Program-made: the position numbers and the translations under genes
Assembly (NCBI GenBank): GCA_039621445.1
Contig: CP154955.1
Span: forward strand, 48,220,086 to 48,284,085
Source of the DNA: Euglena gracilis
Taxonomy: Eukaryota; Euglenida; Euglenophyceae; Euglenales
Direction of reading: 5' to 3'
DNA: 64,000 nt
Part shown: one piece after another, positions 10,068 to 20,044 of the stretch
How positions within the stretch are numbered: the stretch's first letter is position 1
Layout of the letters: each line of letters opens with the position of its first letter
Notes under the pieces: model-generated
Seen by the model: only the letters and a program-made list of their open reading frames with translations
Databases searched by the model: none
What the model was told of the DNA's origin: nothing

Positions 10068-12600
10068 CTTTATAGGGGGTTTGTACCAAAGGATGATTGT
10101 ATCACGAAGGCTTGAACATTGGTTATTAATTGTGAATAATGAATGAGTTGTGAAAAATTTCAGCTGGGAAACGTGGTGCACAGGTGAACAATGTGGCGGA
10201 TAAATGTTGATGTGTGTGGGCAAACAATGTAGCACACGTGTAAACGCTGTTGTGCATGGTAAGCGCTGTGAATGAACTGTCAGCCTGAGGCTTCCTCGGG
10301 GAGGGGGGGGGGGCAGCCAGCCAGCCAGTACTTTTTTTTCCCAGCCCGCCAGCGGAACGGCAGGGTCTTCGAGATAACCCCTGGTTTCCACAGGTTCAGG
10401 CTGTTGTGCATGGGTGAACAATATATGTGCATGGGTGAGCAAGCCCCCCGAATATGTAAGCAACCGGTTGTTAATATTTGGGTTTCTGAAAAGTCAGCCC
10501 CAAGGGTTGCTCATATCCGGGACGTCGCCACTGTCAACCGCTTTAATGACATTTTTAATGATCATTTCTTCACAGAATGTTTATATTCGGGCGTTGGACC
10601 AAAATCGGCCAAAGGGTTGTTTATATTTGGGGGGGGGTGGTTGGACGATTGGAATTCCCGAATTTCCCCGTCAGGCCCCACTGTAGGCGTGGCGGCCTGA
10701 CCCCCCTCCCCTCCGTCCCGAGGTCCCTGCTACGGCTGCGAAGGCTTCCACCTGCCTATGGCGGCGGCGTTAGGAGACGAGGGGAGCAGGTGCAGGCACG
10801 CCACCGCCTCCAGGGGCTGTCTCTGTCTCAGGGGGCCATCCCTCTCTTTGGTGCTGAAGAGAAACCAGGAACTCTGCCAGCATTTCCTTTTGATGCGGCG
10901 CCCCCTGGCTGAATTATAAGGCGCGGGGGGGGTGGGACTGTTTTTGGGTCGGTACAAAAGGCGCCCATCCCCCCCCCCCCCCCGGGCATCAGAGGCCTAA
11001 AGCCATTCTGAGACGGGTCAGGCACTGCAGGGCACTTCAGCCCCCCCTTTCCAGTATGTTCAGATTCAGCAAGTTTGTTTCATTCTTGCACGTTTCCGAT
11101 CACCTCGGATGTTCCAGATCGTCTCGGGTGTTCAAGCTGAATCGCACCACCACCAGGAGGAAGAATCGCGCATCACTGTCGTCATGTCGGGGGGGGGGGC
11201 TACCCTGTTGCCGAAGCGCTCAAGGGCATTATTTTGGGGAGTCAGAAGGAGTGTGCCCCCCCCCCCCGGCGCTTGGCCACCTTAGGCTCTTGGCCCACCT
11301 CATGAAGAAATGTGCAACCCTGCCCCCCTAAAGTTGGCCCTCAGCCTTAACTCACAACTTTGGCACCCCATCTTTGAGCTTTCTGGCTTATTTTGCACAT
11401 GGCCCGCCAGAACTCTGAACATGCAAGTTTGGCCCCAGGGGGTTTTCTGAAGTGGAGGGGACCGTCCAGCCAGCAGCTCCAATCCTGTGGATTGCACCCC
11501 CCCCGCTGGAGGTCCATTGAAATAAAGTTCGGGTCAGCCGGCGAAACAAGGGACAAAGTGTCCCAAAAATAAAAGAAAATGGCATCCGTATTTTTTGCTG
11601 AAAAATGCTTACCTGGCTCTCAGGCATCTTTTTAAGTCAGAAGACTCCCCCCGGGGGGGGGGGTCCCGCGCCGGAGGCGCCGGGTATACCTTTTTGGCGC
11701 GAAGCGCTGAAAATTTTTGAATATTGTCTTTAACGGGCCCGATTTTGGGGGGGGTCCCCGCCCCCTGGGGGGGACACCCCCCCCGAGGGTCTTAAAAAGA
11801 AGCCTGCTGGCTCTAACCTTGGGGCAAAGCAGGGGATAATAGGAACAGGGTTTTTTAATCTTGGACCCTGGGGTGGGTCTGGCCGAGCTCCCCCCCCCCC
11901 CGGATGTACTGTTCAGTGCTACTGAAGGCGCGAAATTTTTTGAACAGATGCTATTTTTTAGCATTTTGCACGATTTTTGGCCGTTCGGGGAAAAGTGAGT
12001 GGGTCCCCCGGGACCCCCCCGGGGGGGGCCTGTAGGGGATGGGTGGGACCCTCTCCTCCCCTGGTCTGAAAAAAAAACCTGAACTGGAAGAAGTGGAATG
12101 CACCAAGAATATTTCTGGAATAACTGGAATCTTTGTTTTTGCCAAAAATTTCGGAGTTTCAAAATAAAAATGGAAGCCAAGGTCAAGGTCACCTTTTATG
12201 GACCATTGGAATTTGTTTGCATGTTTTCTCCCAAATCAGGCAAAATTTTTGCACTTTTGGTCAATTTGGGCATTTGTGTGTTTTTTCTTGATTTCTGCTG
12301 CCTCCGGAAAGACCAGAAGAAACTGGAATAAAGTGGAACAAAGTGGAATCAAACCGCTGAATAAAATTTTGGGCAAAGTCTCCCTCTCCCTGTTCAATCA
12401 TGGCCCAAGCGCCGGGGCATCGGGGGGGGGGTGTTTTCTGTTCTGTGTGACAGACAAAGAGAGGGTTGAGGCTGCTCGCCCCTCCCATTCTTTTTGTTTT
12501 TGATGCCTGCATTGTTTGCACCATCTGAAAGCAAAAGCTTGCTCCTTGTGGGTTTTGTTGGTACTGGGTCAGTGAGAAATGTCCAAGGTGTTTCTGGTTG

Positions 12601-12622
12601 CTTGCTTGCTTGCTTGCTTGCT
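12601..12622. repeat. (CTTG)n microsatellite
   Basis: Five cttg units in unit 1. The equivalent run is at 57281-57306 in unit 2. Confidence 0.85.
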
Positions 12623-12632
12623 TTCCGCTTAG

Positions 12633-12911
12633 GTGGCCGAATTCGCACTTAGGGGTTTTTTCGTTGAAATGGGCGCATTTGCGCAAATGTACCATTTTTT
12701 CGTAACCCCTGGGACCCTGTTCGCCGACAATTTTTTTGGCGAACGGAACTCGTTAGGGCTGGGCAGTTCGAACCCCTTCAAATACGAAGTCCTAACTTGC
12801 CTTCGCCACCGGAAGGGCGCGGGCGAACATTTTTACCGCTCCCTCTCCGCAGCTGCTTGTCTGCACCTACCGACAGCAGGGTTCGATATAAGGAAGGCGT
12901 GCATGGTTTAG
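12633..12911 (+). CDS. Hypothetical small ORF, 92 aa, unit 1
   Basis: Begins MAEFALRGFFVEMGAFAQM and ends GFDIRKACMV. The same 92-residue protein is read from unit 2 (57318-57596). I recognise no family. It includes a perfect 14-bp palindrome CATTTGCGCAAATG (12676-12689). Conservation between units may only reflect recent duplication, so coding status is doubtful; it could be part of an exon or spacer. Confidence 0.2.
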   Translation: MAEFALRGFFVEMGAFAQMYHFFVTPGTLFADNFFGERNSLGLGSSNPFKYEVLTCLRHRKGAGEHFYRSLSAAACLHLPTAGFDIRKACMV

Positions 12912-12998
12912 GTGGGGGGGTGTCCCCCTCACCCCACCTCCGGTCCGGACCCCCCCCACCTGCAAGGGGGCCCTCGGCGGGTACCCGGGACCCCCCCC

Positions 12999-13522
12999 CC
13001 AAAAAGGGTCAATTTTTTCCTCCGGCGCTTTGCGCCGAAAATTTTTTTTGCATTTTTGGCCAATTTTTGCCCAATCGGTCACCCTGACTGCGCCACTGTT
13101 CAGGTGGGGAAGGTGTCCCCCCCCACCCCCCTCCTGGCCCGCAGGGGGGTCCGGACCCCCCCCTTATATCGAACCCTGACCGACACCTACATCCAAATAG
13201 CGCCTACCGAAACCCACCCCCACACCACCCCTCGGCACCCAATCGGCCAGGACACCTCGGGCCCCGCACTTTGCCATTGTGAGGCCATGCCTTGCTCGCC
13301 AGCGGTTTGTTGTGATTGTTTTGGTGCGCTGGGTTAGGAGGTCCCGCTTAGTGCCTTTTTTCGCCGGAGTAGGCTGATTCTTAACTTGCCCTTCGACACC
13401 CAGAAGAAAGGAACAGAGTTCACGAACGAGGAAGAACTGAGAGAAGAAGTCAATATCAATTCAATATCCAGAAGAACACGAACCAGACGAAAAACAATTG
13501 AGAATTCAATTGTCAAATTTCA
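12999..13522. other. Spacer with hairpin-bearing dispersed repeat
   Basis: Contains the hairpin CGGCGC-TTT-GCGCCG (13023-13037) flanked by a C/G-rich block like that at about 7815-7935. From 13380 the base composition becomes more even and purine-rich up to the ORF at 13523, which may be a 5' UTR. Confidence 0.4.
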
Positions 13523-14029
13523 ATGTCGACTTCGATGAGCAATGCAGTGGAGAAGAAATTGGAATTATATGGCCACGGACGTCCTGGAGGAGTGGCAGCA
13601 GCAGCTGGAGACCTTGGAGATGCGGTCGACACGTGGCAAACCGTGGCCGTTCTTCCCACCCAGCCCCCCACCCCAGAAATTTCACAGCCCAAAACCCCCC
13701 CCAGTGACGGCCACGGTCCTTGGACCACTGTGGCCAGAAGGCCCAGAAGACAGAAGCCAGCCCCAGCCCTTGGTGGGCAAAGACTGGACCATGGGGGCCC
13801 CAAATGCTGCACAATTGGACCATCAAAGCCCACACATCAGGGGCATCTCCCCCAAAGGCGCCCAGCAGCCTGGGCACCAATTGGCCAGAAGATGGGGAGA
13901 TGGAATCAAGGCCAAGGAGGTCAACACCACAGGGGCCATGGGGGCCAGTTTCACAAGCAAATCCCCTCAGGAAGGGGCCCTTCTCGGTCTGCCTCGAGGG
14001 AGTACGAATCTGGAGGCGTACGATTTTGA
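13523..14029 (+). CDS. Hypothetical 168-aa protein, unit 1
   Basis: Begins MSTSMSNAVEKKLELYGHGR and is rich in Pro, Gly, Arg and Gln. It includes DGHGPWTTVARRPRRQ, which vaguely recalls the D-x-W-T-x-V-x-R/K-R-R patches near the start of some gag-like ORF1 proteins. The same frame is intact at 168 aa in unit 2 (58208-58714). An overlapping frame (13542-14036) is open here but has a stop in unit 2, which favours this frame. Function is unknown; it could be the first exon of a longer gene. Confidence 0.35.
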   Translation: MSTSMSNAVEKKLELYGHGRPGGVAAAAGDLGDAVDTWQTVAVLPTQPPTPEISQPKTPPSDGHGPWTTVARRPRRQKPAPALGGQRLDHGGPKCCTIGPSKPTHQGHLPQRRPAAWAPIGQKMGRWNQGQGGQHHRGHGGQFHKQIPSGRGPSRSASREYESGGVRF

Positions 14030-14855
14030 CTTTTGAGGGTCCAAATGTGACCTGTGGATGCTGTACGTTTGACAGGCGATGAAACCAGACTCCCTTTTTT
14101 GAATTTAAGAATAACTGCGAGGGGGTGTTGGGTTCCTTGACTTTTGGATTACAATGGAAGTAGGTGTATCTGGAGAGGGGTGTGACACAGCTTTTTTGGA
14201 CAAGGGTGAAGAAACTCCCGGTGGATTGGAACCTTCTAATTTGTGTGCGGAACAAATTTTTGATCGCGGCGCACTGCACACTTGCGCAAATGCGCGCATC
14301 AACAATCATTCTTACTGTGATTGATTGTGCCGTTGAGAGGGCGGTTGTAACGCCCCAGATTGTGTTGGAAATTAACGTGGGCCCGTTTTAACTTGTGCAA
14401 ATGCGCGCACAATTTGTTGATTTTTGTCGTTTAACGACCCAGAGGGCGTTGTGCTACCAGTAAATTGACCTGGACGCTGTCATTCACCTGTTGTGCCAGT
14501 GGGGGTGTGATTTTCATGACTGGTGGAGACGCTGTGACCCATGGGAAGCGACGCTGCTCGCCATTTGAGAGAGAGTGTGTGTTCCGTGCAGGGTGGTTAA
14601 GGCTCTATGGTGGTGTATGGCTGCTGTCCCCTGCCTGGGGTTGACGTAAATGGGGGCTGGCAAGGCAGTGTACAGCTGTGAATTACTGTGTGCTTTTGTT
14701 TGTTGACTTGCGCAATTGCGCGCATAAACATTTCCAAATAAAAGAAATGGAACACAGAATTGTGGGACGTGTAGCGTGTAATGTGTCTGTGTGTGACGTC
14801 GGCAGGCAATGGGGTTGTAAGGTTAACGAATTTGAGGTGATGGCGAAAAGGTGGC
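14030..14855. other. Spacer between the 168-aa ORF and the DN-motif gene
   Basis: Not clearly coding. It carries three copies of a palindromic motif related to TTGCGCAAATGCGCGC (near 14281, 14397 and 14709). Possibly introns of one gene running from 13523 to beyond 31260. Confidence 0.4.
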
Positions 14856-15310
14856 GTGCCGGAAGACCTGGGGAGGACTGAATGGAGTCCTCGCGAGCCA
14901 TCAGCACCCACTCCCGCCGCCGTGGATACAAGGGCTACAGCGAGGAGGCCGCCCTGGCCGCGGAGGCCGGGAAGGTGCTTGCTAGGCCAGCTGGTGAAAG
15001 CCCACTTCTCCGCCAGCTACGAGGAATTCGTGGCGGCGGTGGTGGAGACCCTGGTGGTGCAGGTGGCCCACACCAGGGTGCGGCTGCGCTGCGGACGGAG
15101 GGCAGCGCGGCGCTGCTGGACGAGCCGGCCCGGGAGCCGCGGCGGCCGCGGATCGAGCTGCTGCTGAAGGATGCCTGGGCCGTGTACCAGGCGCTGCGAC
15201 AGCACGCCTGCCCGCGGTCGGCGCAGCGGGTGGTGGCGGAGAAGCACGAGGCGCCGCTGGCCAGGCACCGCGCGGCAAGCCGGCTGCTGCGGCCCAGTCC
15301 GTCCAGAGGA
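14856..15310 (+). pseudogene. DN-motif gene, 5' part, unit 1 (cut by element 2)
   Basis: GC-rich coding-like stretch. One frame gives LVKAHFSASYEEFVAAVVET and another gives RIELLLKDAWAVYQALRQHA followed by SAQRVVAEKHEAPLARH. Both look like amphipathic helical protein, but they lie in different frames, in unit 1 and unit 2 alike. Either small introns or old frameshifts separate them. The right end is broken by element 2 at 15311; the gene resumes at 30168. The family is not recognised. Confidence 0.45.
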
Positions 15311-15909
15311 GTTTCCCAGGGTGGGTCCCGGGTCACGGATCCGGCGAGGGGGGGTGCGCGGGTGGGCTCAGCCCCCACGGAGGCCCTGGGAAGCTCCGTG
15401 GGTGCTTGGAATGGGTTGGGATCCATTTTTTAGTATTCCCGGCGGCGGAGTGGAGGGGGGTGCCTCCTGCGATGCCTCTGGGGGTCTGCGCAGCCGCTTA
15501 GGTGGGCCCTCGCAGGGGGGGAAATTGAGGGGGGACAGAGGGGGGGCGGAAAAGCCTGGGTGCTAGGGGTTTTCAGGGGGTGCTTCCCACCCTTATAGCC
15601 ACTTAGCCCACCCAAATCCAGCAAGTACCTTTGAAATTGCCTTGGGGCGCTCCTGGTAGGCCAATTCCTTGAGGTTTTATTTGATCTCCTTGAAGGTATT
15701 TTCTCCTTTTGCAGTTTCCTTTGGTTTCTTTGAAATCTTTGGATTTGATTGAATTGAACAATTGAACTTGAATTCCAATGCACAAATCAGATTGAATCCA
15801 TGGAAACAAGGGAGCCTGCGGAAGGCAAATACAAAAAGGGGGTGGTCAGGTAGTAGCGGAGGGTTCCGCTACTTTGTGTGCGCATGCGCTCAGGCCGCCG
15901 CCGCCCACA
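15311..15909 (-). repeat. Element 2, 3' LTR
   Basis: 599 bp, matching 29527-30167. On the minus strand it starts TGTGGGCGGCGG and ends CTGGGAAAC. It lacks about 36 bp present in the other LTR between two cccaggg repeats and about 11 bp near 15650. It contains a duplicate of the gag start (MDPNPFQAPTELPR), which is non-functional here. Confidence 0.85.
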
Positions 15910-15920
15910 CTCCCCTTCCT
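15910..15920 (-). other. Element 2 polypurine tract
   Basis: Reads AGGAAGGGGAG on the minus strand, immediately before the TGTGGG of the 3' LTR, where plus-strand DNA synthesis would start. Confidence 0.8.
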
Positions 15921-18814
15921 ACCGAGGCGCCGGCCTCGCCTGCCTTTGGCTTACCCCGGCGGCGGGGGGCGGGAGCGGTGCGCACCAGGCATCGAGTGCA
16001 CTATGTACAAAAAAAAGGAAAGGAACGTTATAACTGAGGGATGCAAGAATGGGGCCGTTCTGAGGGAACTTCGGCCTGGGGGTCGGCTTTGGCTCCGCCG
16101 TCCCTCCACAGAGCCCCGGGCGCGGAGCGCTGTGTGGCTTTCCGCCGCAGCGGTGGAACCGGCTGCGGGCGGGGCTCTGTGGGCTCGGGTGGGGTGTGCG
16201 ACCGACCGCCCACTCCCTGTTCGGAAGCGCCGGCAGCCTGGTGGGTGAGGATGTCGTCCGGGTTGACTTGCAGGCTGCGGCCAGGGAGTGGGTAAGGCAT
16301 GTGCGCTCCCCGACGGGCCTCTGGGGCGTGCTTGGGCTCGCCCTTGGCCGTCGGGGGCGTGCCTCGCTCGGCCTGGGCCGCGCCACCTGCCTCCACGGAA
16401 GCCTGGTTGCAGTTCACAGCCCTTCGAACGTCTGCCCGCGGCAGACAATCCGGCTGGGGGCAGGCCTCTGTATGGCAGAGGCGGGCTGCCTCCTGGGTCT
16501 GGCTGGTCGGTCTGGCTGGTGTGCGTGCTCCTGGCCTGGCGCCCTGGGGGGGGGGGCGTTTTTTTTGGCCGCCCCTTGGGGGGGGGGCGGTTTTTTTTTT
16601 TTTTCGCCCCCCGGGGGGGGGGCGGGGGGTTTTTTTGTGGCCGCACCCGGGGGGGGGGGCGGTTTTTTGTTGGCCGCCGCCTGGGGGGGGGGGCGGTTTG
16701 AAGAGGGAAAGGATGAGGAGCGGGCGGTGAGGAGGTTTTTTTTTGGTTTTTTTTTGTTTTTTTTTTTTTTTTTTTTTTGTTTTGTTTGGGGTTTTTTTGT
16801 TTTAATTTTGTTTTTTTTGGCCCCCCCCCTGGGAGAGCGGGGGGCGGTTTTTTTTTTTTTGGCCGCCCCCTGGGGGGGCGTTTTTTTTTTGGCCGCCCCT
16901 GGGGGGGGGGGCTTTTTTTTGCTGCCCCCTGGGGGGGTTGGTGCCCCCTTCGTGCGTGGGGGGGGCTGGTGTGCTTTTTCCGGCGCGCGGTGTGGGCTCT
17001 CGCGTACCTGGTCTGCCGGGTCTGGTTCCCCCCGGGGGGGGGGCTGCCTTGGGCGCGTGCGGTCCCCTCCCGTTGTGCGCTGGGGGGGGGGCTCGCGTGT
17101 TGTGCGCGGCTTTGGGCTGCCCTGCCCCTTGTGCGCTGGGGCGTGCTCGCTGTGTGTCTTGGGCTGCCTTGCGTGTGGGGGGGGTGCGCGCGGCGTGGCT
17201 GCCCTTCCCTGTGCTGGGGGGGGTCTTGGGCCGGGGGGTGTCTGGCCTGCCTGCCCCCTCCGGGCCCCTTTGCTGGCTTGGCCCCTCTGGGCTCGTTGGT
17301 CTGCCCCGCTTCTGGTTTGCCCCTCGTGGTTCGTGGGGCCTTTGTCGTGGGGCTCGTCTTGCTGCTTGGCTCTGGGTTCCACGCTCGTCCTGCGGTGGGG
17401 GTGGGGGTGGCTGGTCTCGTGTCTTTGGCTCTGGCTCTCCTGGGCTCTCCCGGGCCTTTTGGCTGCCTGGGGGGTTTGGGTTGGGTGTCCCCTCCCGGGC
17501 TGGCTCGGGGGGGGGTTCCCTGCCTTTGGCTGGCTGGGTCTGCCGGCTGGGGGGGGGTACCCTGCCCCTGGCTGGCTGGTGTGCGCTCGTGGCGCCTGGG
17601 GTGTGCATGCTCTGCGGGTGGCGTGCCTGCTCTTGCCCCTCGCTGTTGCCTGGCGCCCCTTCCCACCTGGACCGGGGTGCCGTGGCCTTCCTTGAGGCCG
17701 GGGTTAGGGGGTTCGGTTGTCCGGGAAAAGAAGGAGTGAGACAGGGAAAAGGTGCGGTCCAGGGTCAACCCTCACCACAGGGTCAACCACAGCCTCCTGT
17801 GCTGCTCGCCGAACCGCACTGCCCACAGCTGCGCTGCACTGTTGAATTGAGAAAATCTGACGATGGGCACCAGGATGCAGATAAAACGATACGGTAAACG
17901 ATGCAGATCGAACAAAACGATGGTACTGCCCAAACCCCCTTACTCACCCCAGGTTGGCAGCAGGCTTTTCCGCTTTCCCCCCCGCCCCCCTCAGGCTTGG
18001 GTAGCCGGGGCAAACGGGCGGCGGCCGGCTGGGTCCTGTCCGCCAGGTCGCACCGTGGGCCGGCTGGGCCTTTAGGGCCGGTCCCTCCGGTGGTGGGCCC
18101 CCTACCCGCCTGGGATGCGAGGGACGGGTCACTGGGAAGCCTGGGTACGAACCGTCAGACCTGGGTGAGGCAGGCTCGGGCTCGGTGCCACACGGGCACG
18201 CACGGCTGCGTTGGGTCGCATGGTACCGTGCATGGGGTGGGACGTGCCATGGGGGCACGTGTTCGGGCGGTGCTGCGTGGTGACTGGTCGGTGTGCTGCG
18301 GTGCGGTGCGGTGGGAGACGGGTGGGTAGGTCGGTGGCTGAGGTGAGGGGAACTGCGGGGCTGCGGGATTGGGGTGGCACTGGGGTACGCAGCTGATGTA
18401 TGGGTTGTGGTGAGAGGTTGGGGAAGCTGGAAGCTGAGGGTGCTGTTGGAGGTGGGAGCTATGTTGAGGTTGCCGCTTCTGCCGTTGACAAGGCCAGGTG
18501 GACCCGACCGGGCGCCTATGGTGGGCCTCTCTTTTGGCCTGCGTGGGCTTGGGAGTTTTTGGGGCTCTCCCCTTCCTGGCTTGCTGTTCCCTCGGCTGGT
18601 GTCGGTCTCTCCCGTTTCCCGTTGGGTGCTGTGGTGGCTCTTCGCCATTTTCTCTTGTGCTGGTGGGGTGTTTTTGTCTCTGTGGTTTTGCTGTCTCTCC
18701 TCTTGCTGGTGGCCCCGTTGCTGGGGTTCTGGGGGCTTCTGCCCCTCACAGCTGCTGGTTCGCCTCCTTCTCCTCCCATGTCCACTCAGTGGGGGGCTCT
18801 ACCCACTCAAGTGG
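15921..18814 (-). other. Element 2 3' region with G/C-run minisatellite
   Basis: About 2.9 kb between the chromodomain and the polypurine tract. From 16540 to 16950 it consists of about seven to nine irregular units of the form ggccgcccctggggggggcggtttttt. This gives long G tracts on the plus strand (C tracts in the element's RNA sense) separated by T runs. A minus-strand frame of 605 codons (15951-17768) is open throughout but is Pro/Lys/Arg/Gly low complexity with no domain, so I do not call it a gene. Confidence 0.6.
16543..16945. repeat. Irregular G-run/T-run minisatellite
   Basis: Units of about 30-60 bp, each with a GGCCGCC start, a run of 7-11 G and a run of 6-15 T. G-quadruplex formation on the plus strand is plausible. 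Confidence 0.7.
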
Positions 18815-19252
18815 TCACTTCTTGTCTTGCCTCGGTCCTCCTTCTACTGCTGACAGCCACACCCTGGACACCTCTGTTGGGTGTTTGGCCAGATGGGCCA
18901 TGACATCCTCCTTCAGGTTCTTCTTCTGGAAGTAATCCACGATGTGCTGACTGTAGCTGTGGAAGAAATGGTGCAGTGGTTCCCAGGTGAGTTCGGTGGA
19001 ACCTTCCCACTGCACCTTGAACTCCAACTCTCCTCCTGGCGTTCTTCGGTGGGTCACCACTTTTTCGACGTTCCACTCATCGATCTCGGTTGGAGGATCT
19101 GACCGGGCCTGCTTGAAGTGGAATAGCTTCACCGGTGATCCCAGCTCTTCATCGCCCTCTGTGTACGCCTTCAGCTGGCATCGGTGTGCTTCTTGCATCC
19201 TTCCTTCCTGCAGCTCCACCACGTAGCCGTGCTCACTCCTCCTCTGCATCAC
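18815..19252 (-). CDS. Element 2 pol C-terminus: chromodomain
   Basis: Frame of 145 codons. After a linker (FHFKQARSDPPTEIDE), residues about 58-100 read WNVEKVVTHRRTPGG then LEFKVQWEGSTELTWEPLHH, a chromodomain. Chromodomains steer chromovirus integration to marked chromatin. Two aromatic cage positions are aromatic (W in WNVEKV, W in VQW), but the third, usually Y in WKGY, falls in EGST, so methyl-lysine binding may be weakened. It is joined to integrase only after a frameshift near 19250-19290. Confidence 0.8.
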   Translation of the reverse strand: MMQRRSEHGYVVELQEGRMQEAHRCQLKAYTEGDEELGSPVKLFHFKQARSDPPTEIDEWNVEKVVTHRRTPGGELEFKVQWEGSTELTWEPLHHFFHSYSQHIVDYFQKKNLKEDVMAHLAKHPTEVSRVWLSAVEGGPRQDKK

Positions 19253-19645
19253 GCGGCATGGGCCCAGCCAGTAGCTCTCCAGCTTCTCCCCTGCCCCTTG
19301 GCCGCAGGTACCAAGCCTTGCTGCCCACTTGCAGTGGTGGCAACTCCTTGCGTCGCTTGTTCAACTGCTCGGTCTTTTTTTGATTAAATTGGTTCACGGT
19401 GTCTGCGACTTTCTTGTCCACCAGCTTCTGCCGCTCGAAGAAGCTCACTGCATCTTCGGCCTTGGTGGGTGGCTCGTAGGGGACACCAGCATACGGCCGG
19501 TGCATTCCATAGAGCACTTCGTATGGTGATAGCCCGCTTGGTCCTTCTTTGTCGTTGAGGCGTTGGACAGCGATGGGGAGTGCTTCCACCCACGGAATTC
19601 CTTTCTCCTCGTGGATGTGCCGCAGCTGCTTCTGCGCTGTGCCTC
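19233..19645 (-). pseudogene. Element 2 integrase C-terminal part (shifted frame)
   Basis: Residues from this frame give the part of Ty3/Gypsy integrase after the catalytic core: GLSPYEVLYGMHRPYAGVPY, then KKVADTVNQFNQKKTEQLNK and LQVGSKAWYLRP, ending near GPMPRD (typical GPxxV...). It is out of frame with the core at about 19640 and with the chromodomain at about 19250-19290, so the protein is broken twice. Confidence 0.75.
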
Positions 19646-20044
19646 CATCTGCTCTGCTCTGCCGTTGGCGGGGTGGTGGTGTGCTTGGGAGTAAGCATGC
19701 CGCACGCCTTGCAGGGCACACATGGTTCGCCACCACGCTCCTCCGAAGTGGGGCCCCCTGTCCGAGGTTATCACGCTTGGGATCCCATGGGGCGACCACC
19801 ACTTGCGGTACATCGCCTTGGCGACCTTGGCTGCCGTCAACCCCCTCGTGTGGTGTGCCGTGGCCACCACCCAGCCGCTGTGTCTGTCGACGCAGCCCGC
19901 GACGACATTGAACAGCTTGCCCTCGAACTCCACCTCGGGCATCACAAACAGGTCGATGCAGACGCTGGTCATGATGTGGGGCGGCACCGGTGTCGTTGTC
20001 ACCTTCAGGTGCAGCGGCTGATGGGGGTGTTCCACTGCTTGGCA
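19640..20044 (-). pseudogene. Element 2 integrase catalytic core
   Basis: The frame gives CIDLFVMPEVEFEGKLFNVV (first Asp), VITSDRGPHFGGAWW (second Asp) and AHHHPANGRAEQME (Glu), in the D,D-35-E spacing of retroviral-type integrases. It is in the same frame as the RT frame to its right on the map but is cut off from it by TAA at 20045-20047. Integrase inserts the cDNA into the host chromosome. Confidence 0.85.

Larger units (their letters stand above)
8730..12632. other. Unit 1 spacer DNA, no supported gene
   Basis: Short open frames occur here but none has a recognisable motif. The region holds an (AT)n microsatellite, long C and G runs, and a copy of the GGCGC-GAA-GCGC hairpin near 11694. 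It is conserved in unit 2 (36000-37188 and 54622-57317), mostly with scattered single-base changes and homopolymer length differences. Confidence 0.6.

Noticed and set aside
13542-14036. Overlapping frame to the 168-aa ORF
   Set aside because: Open in unit 1 but stopped in unit 2; the other frame is intact in both.
15301-15310. Clean target-site duplication for element 2
   Set aside because: The left flank (tccagagga) and right flank (gccggagga) are similar but not identical, and 9 bp is longer than the usual 5; the left flank also seems rearranged against the empty site in unit 2, so I do not claim one.
14935-15426. Minus-strand 163-codon frame starting MDPNPFQAPTELPR
   Set aside because: It is the duplicate gag start in the 3' LTR running on into host DNA, not a gene.
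16196-17695. 499-codon plus-strand open frame in the same region
   Set aside because: Same G-run/T-run array read on the other strand; Gly/Phe/Leu low complexity with no motif.
15951-17768. 605-codon minus-strand open frame in element 2
   Set aside because: Pure low complexity (Pro, Lys, Arg, Gly, Gln) created by G/C and T runs; the opposite strand is equally open; no domain.
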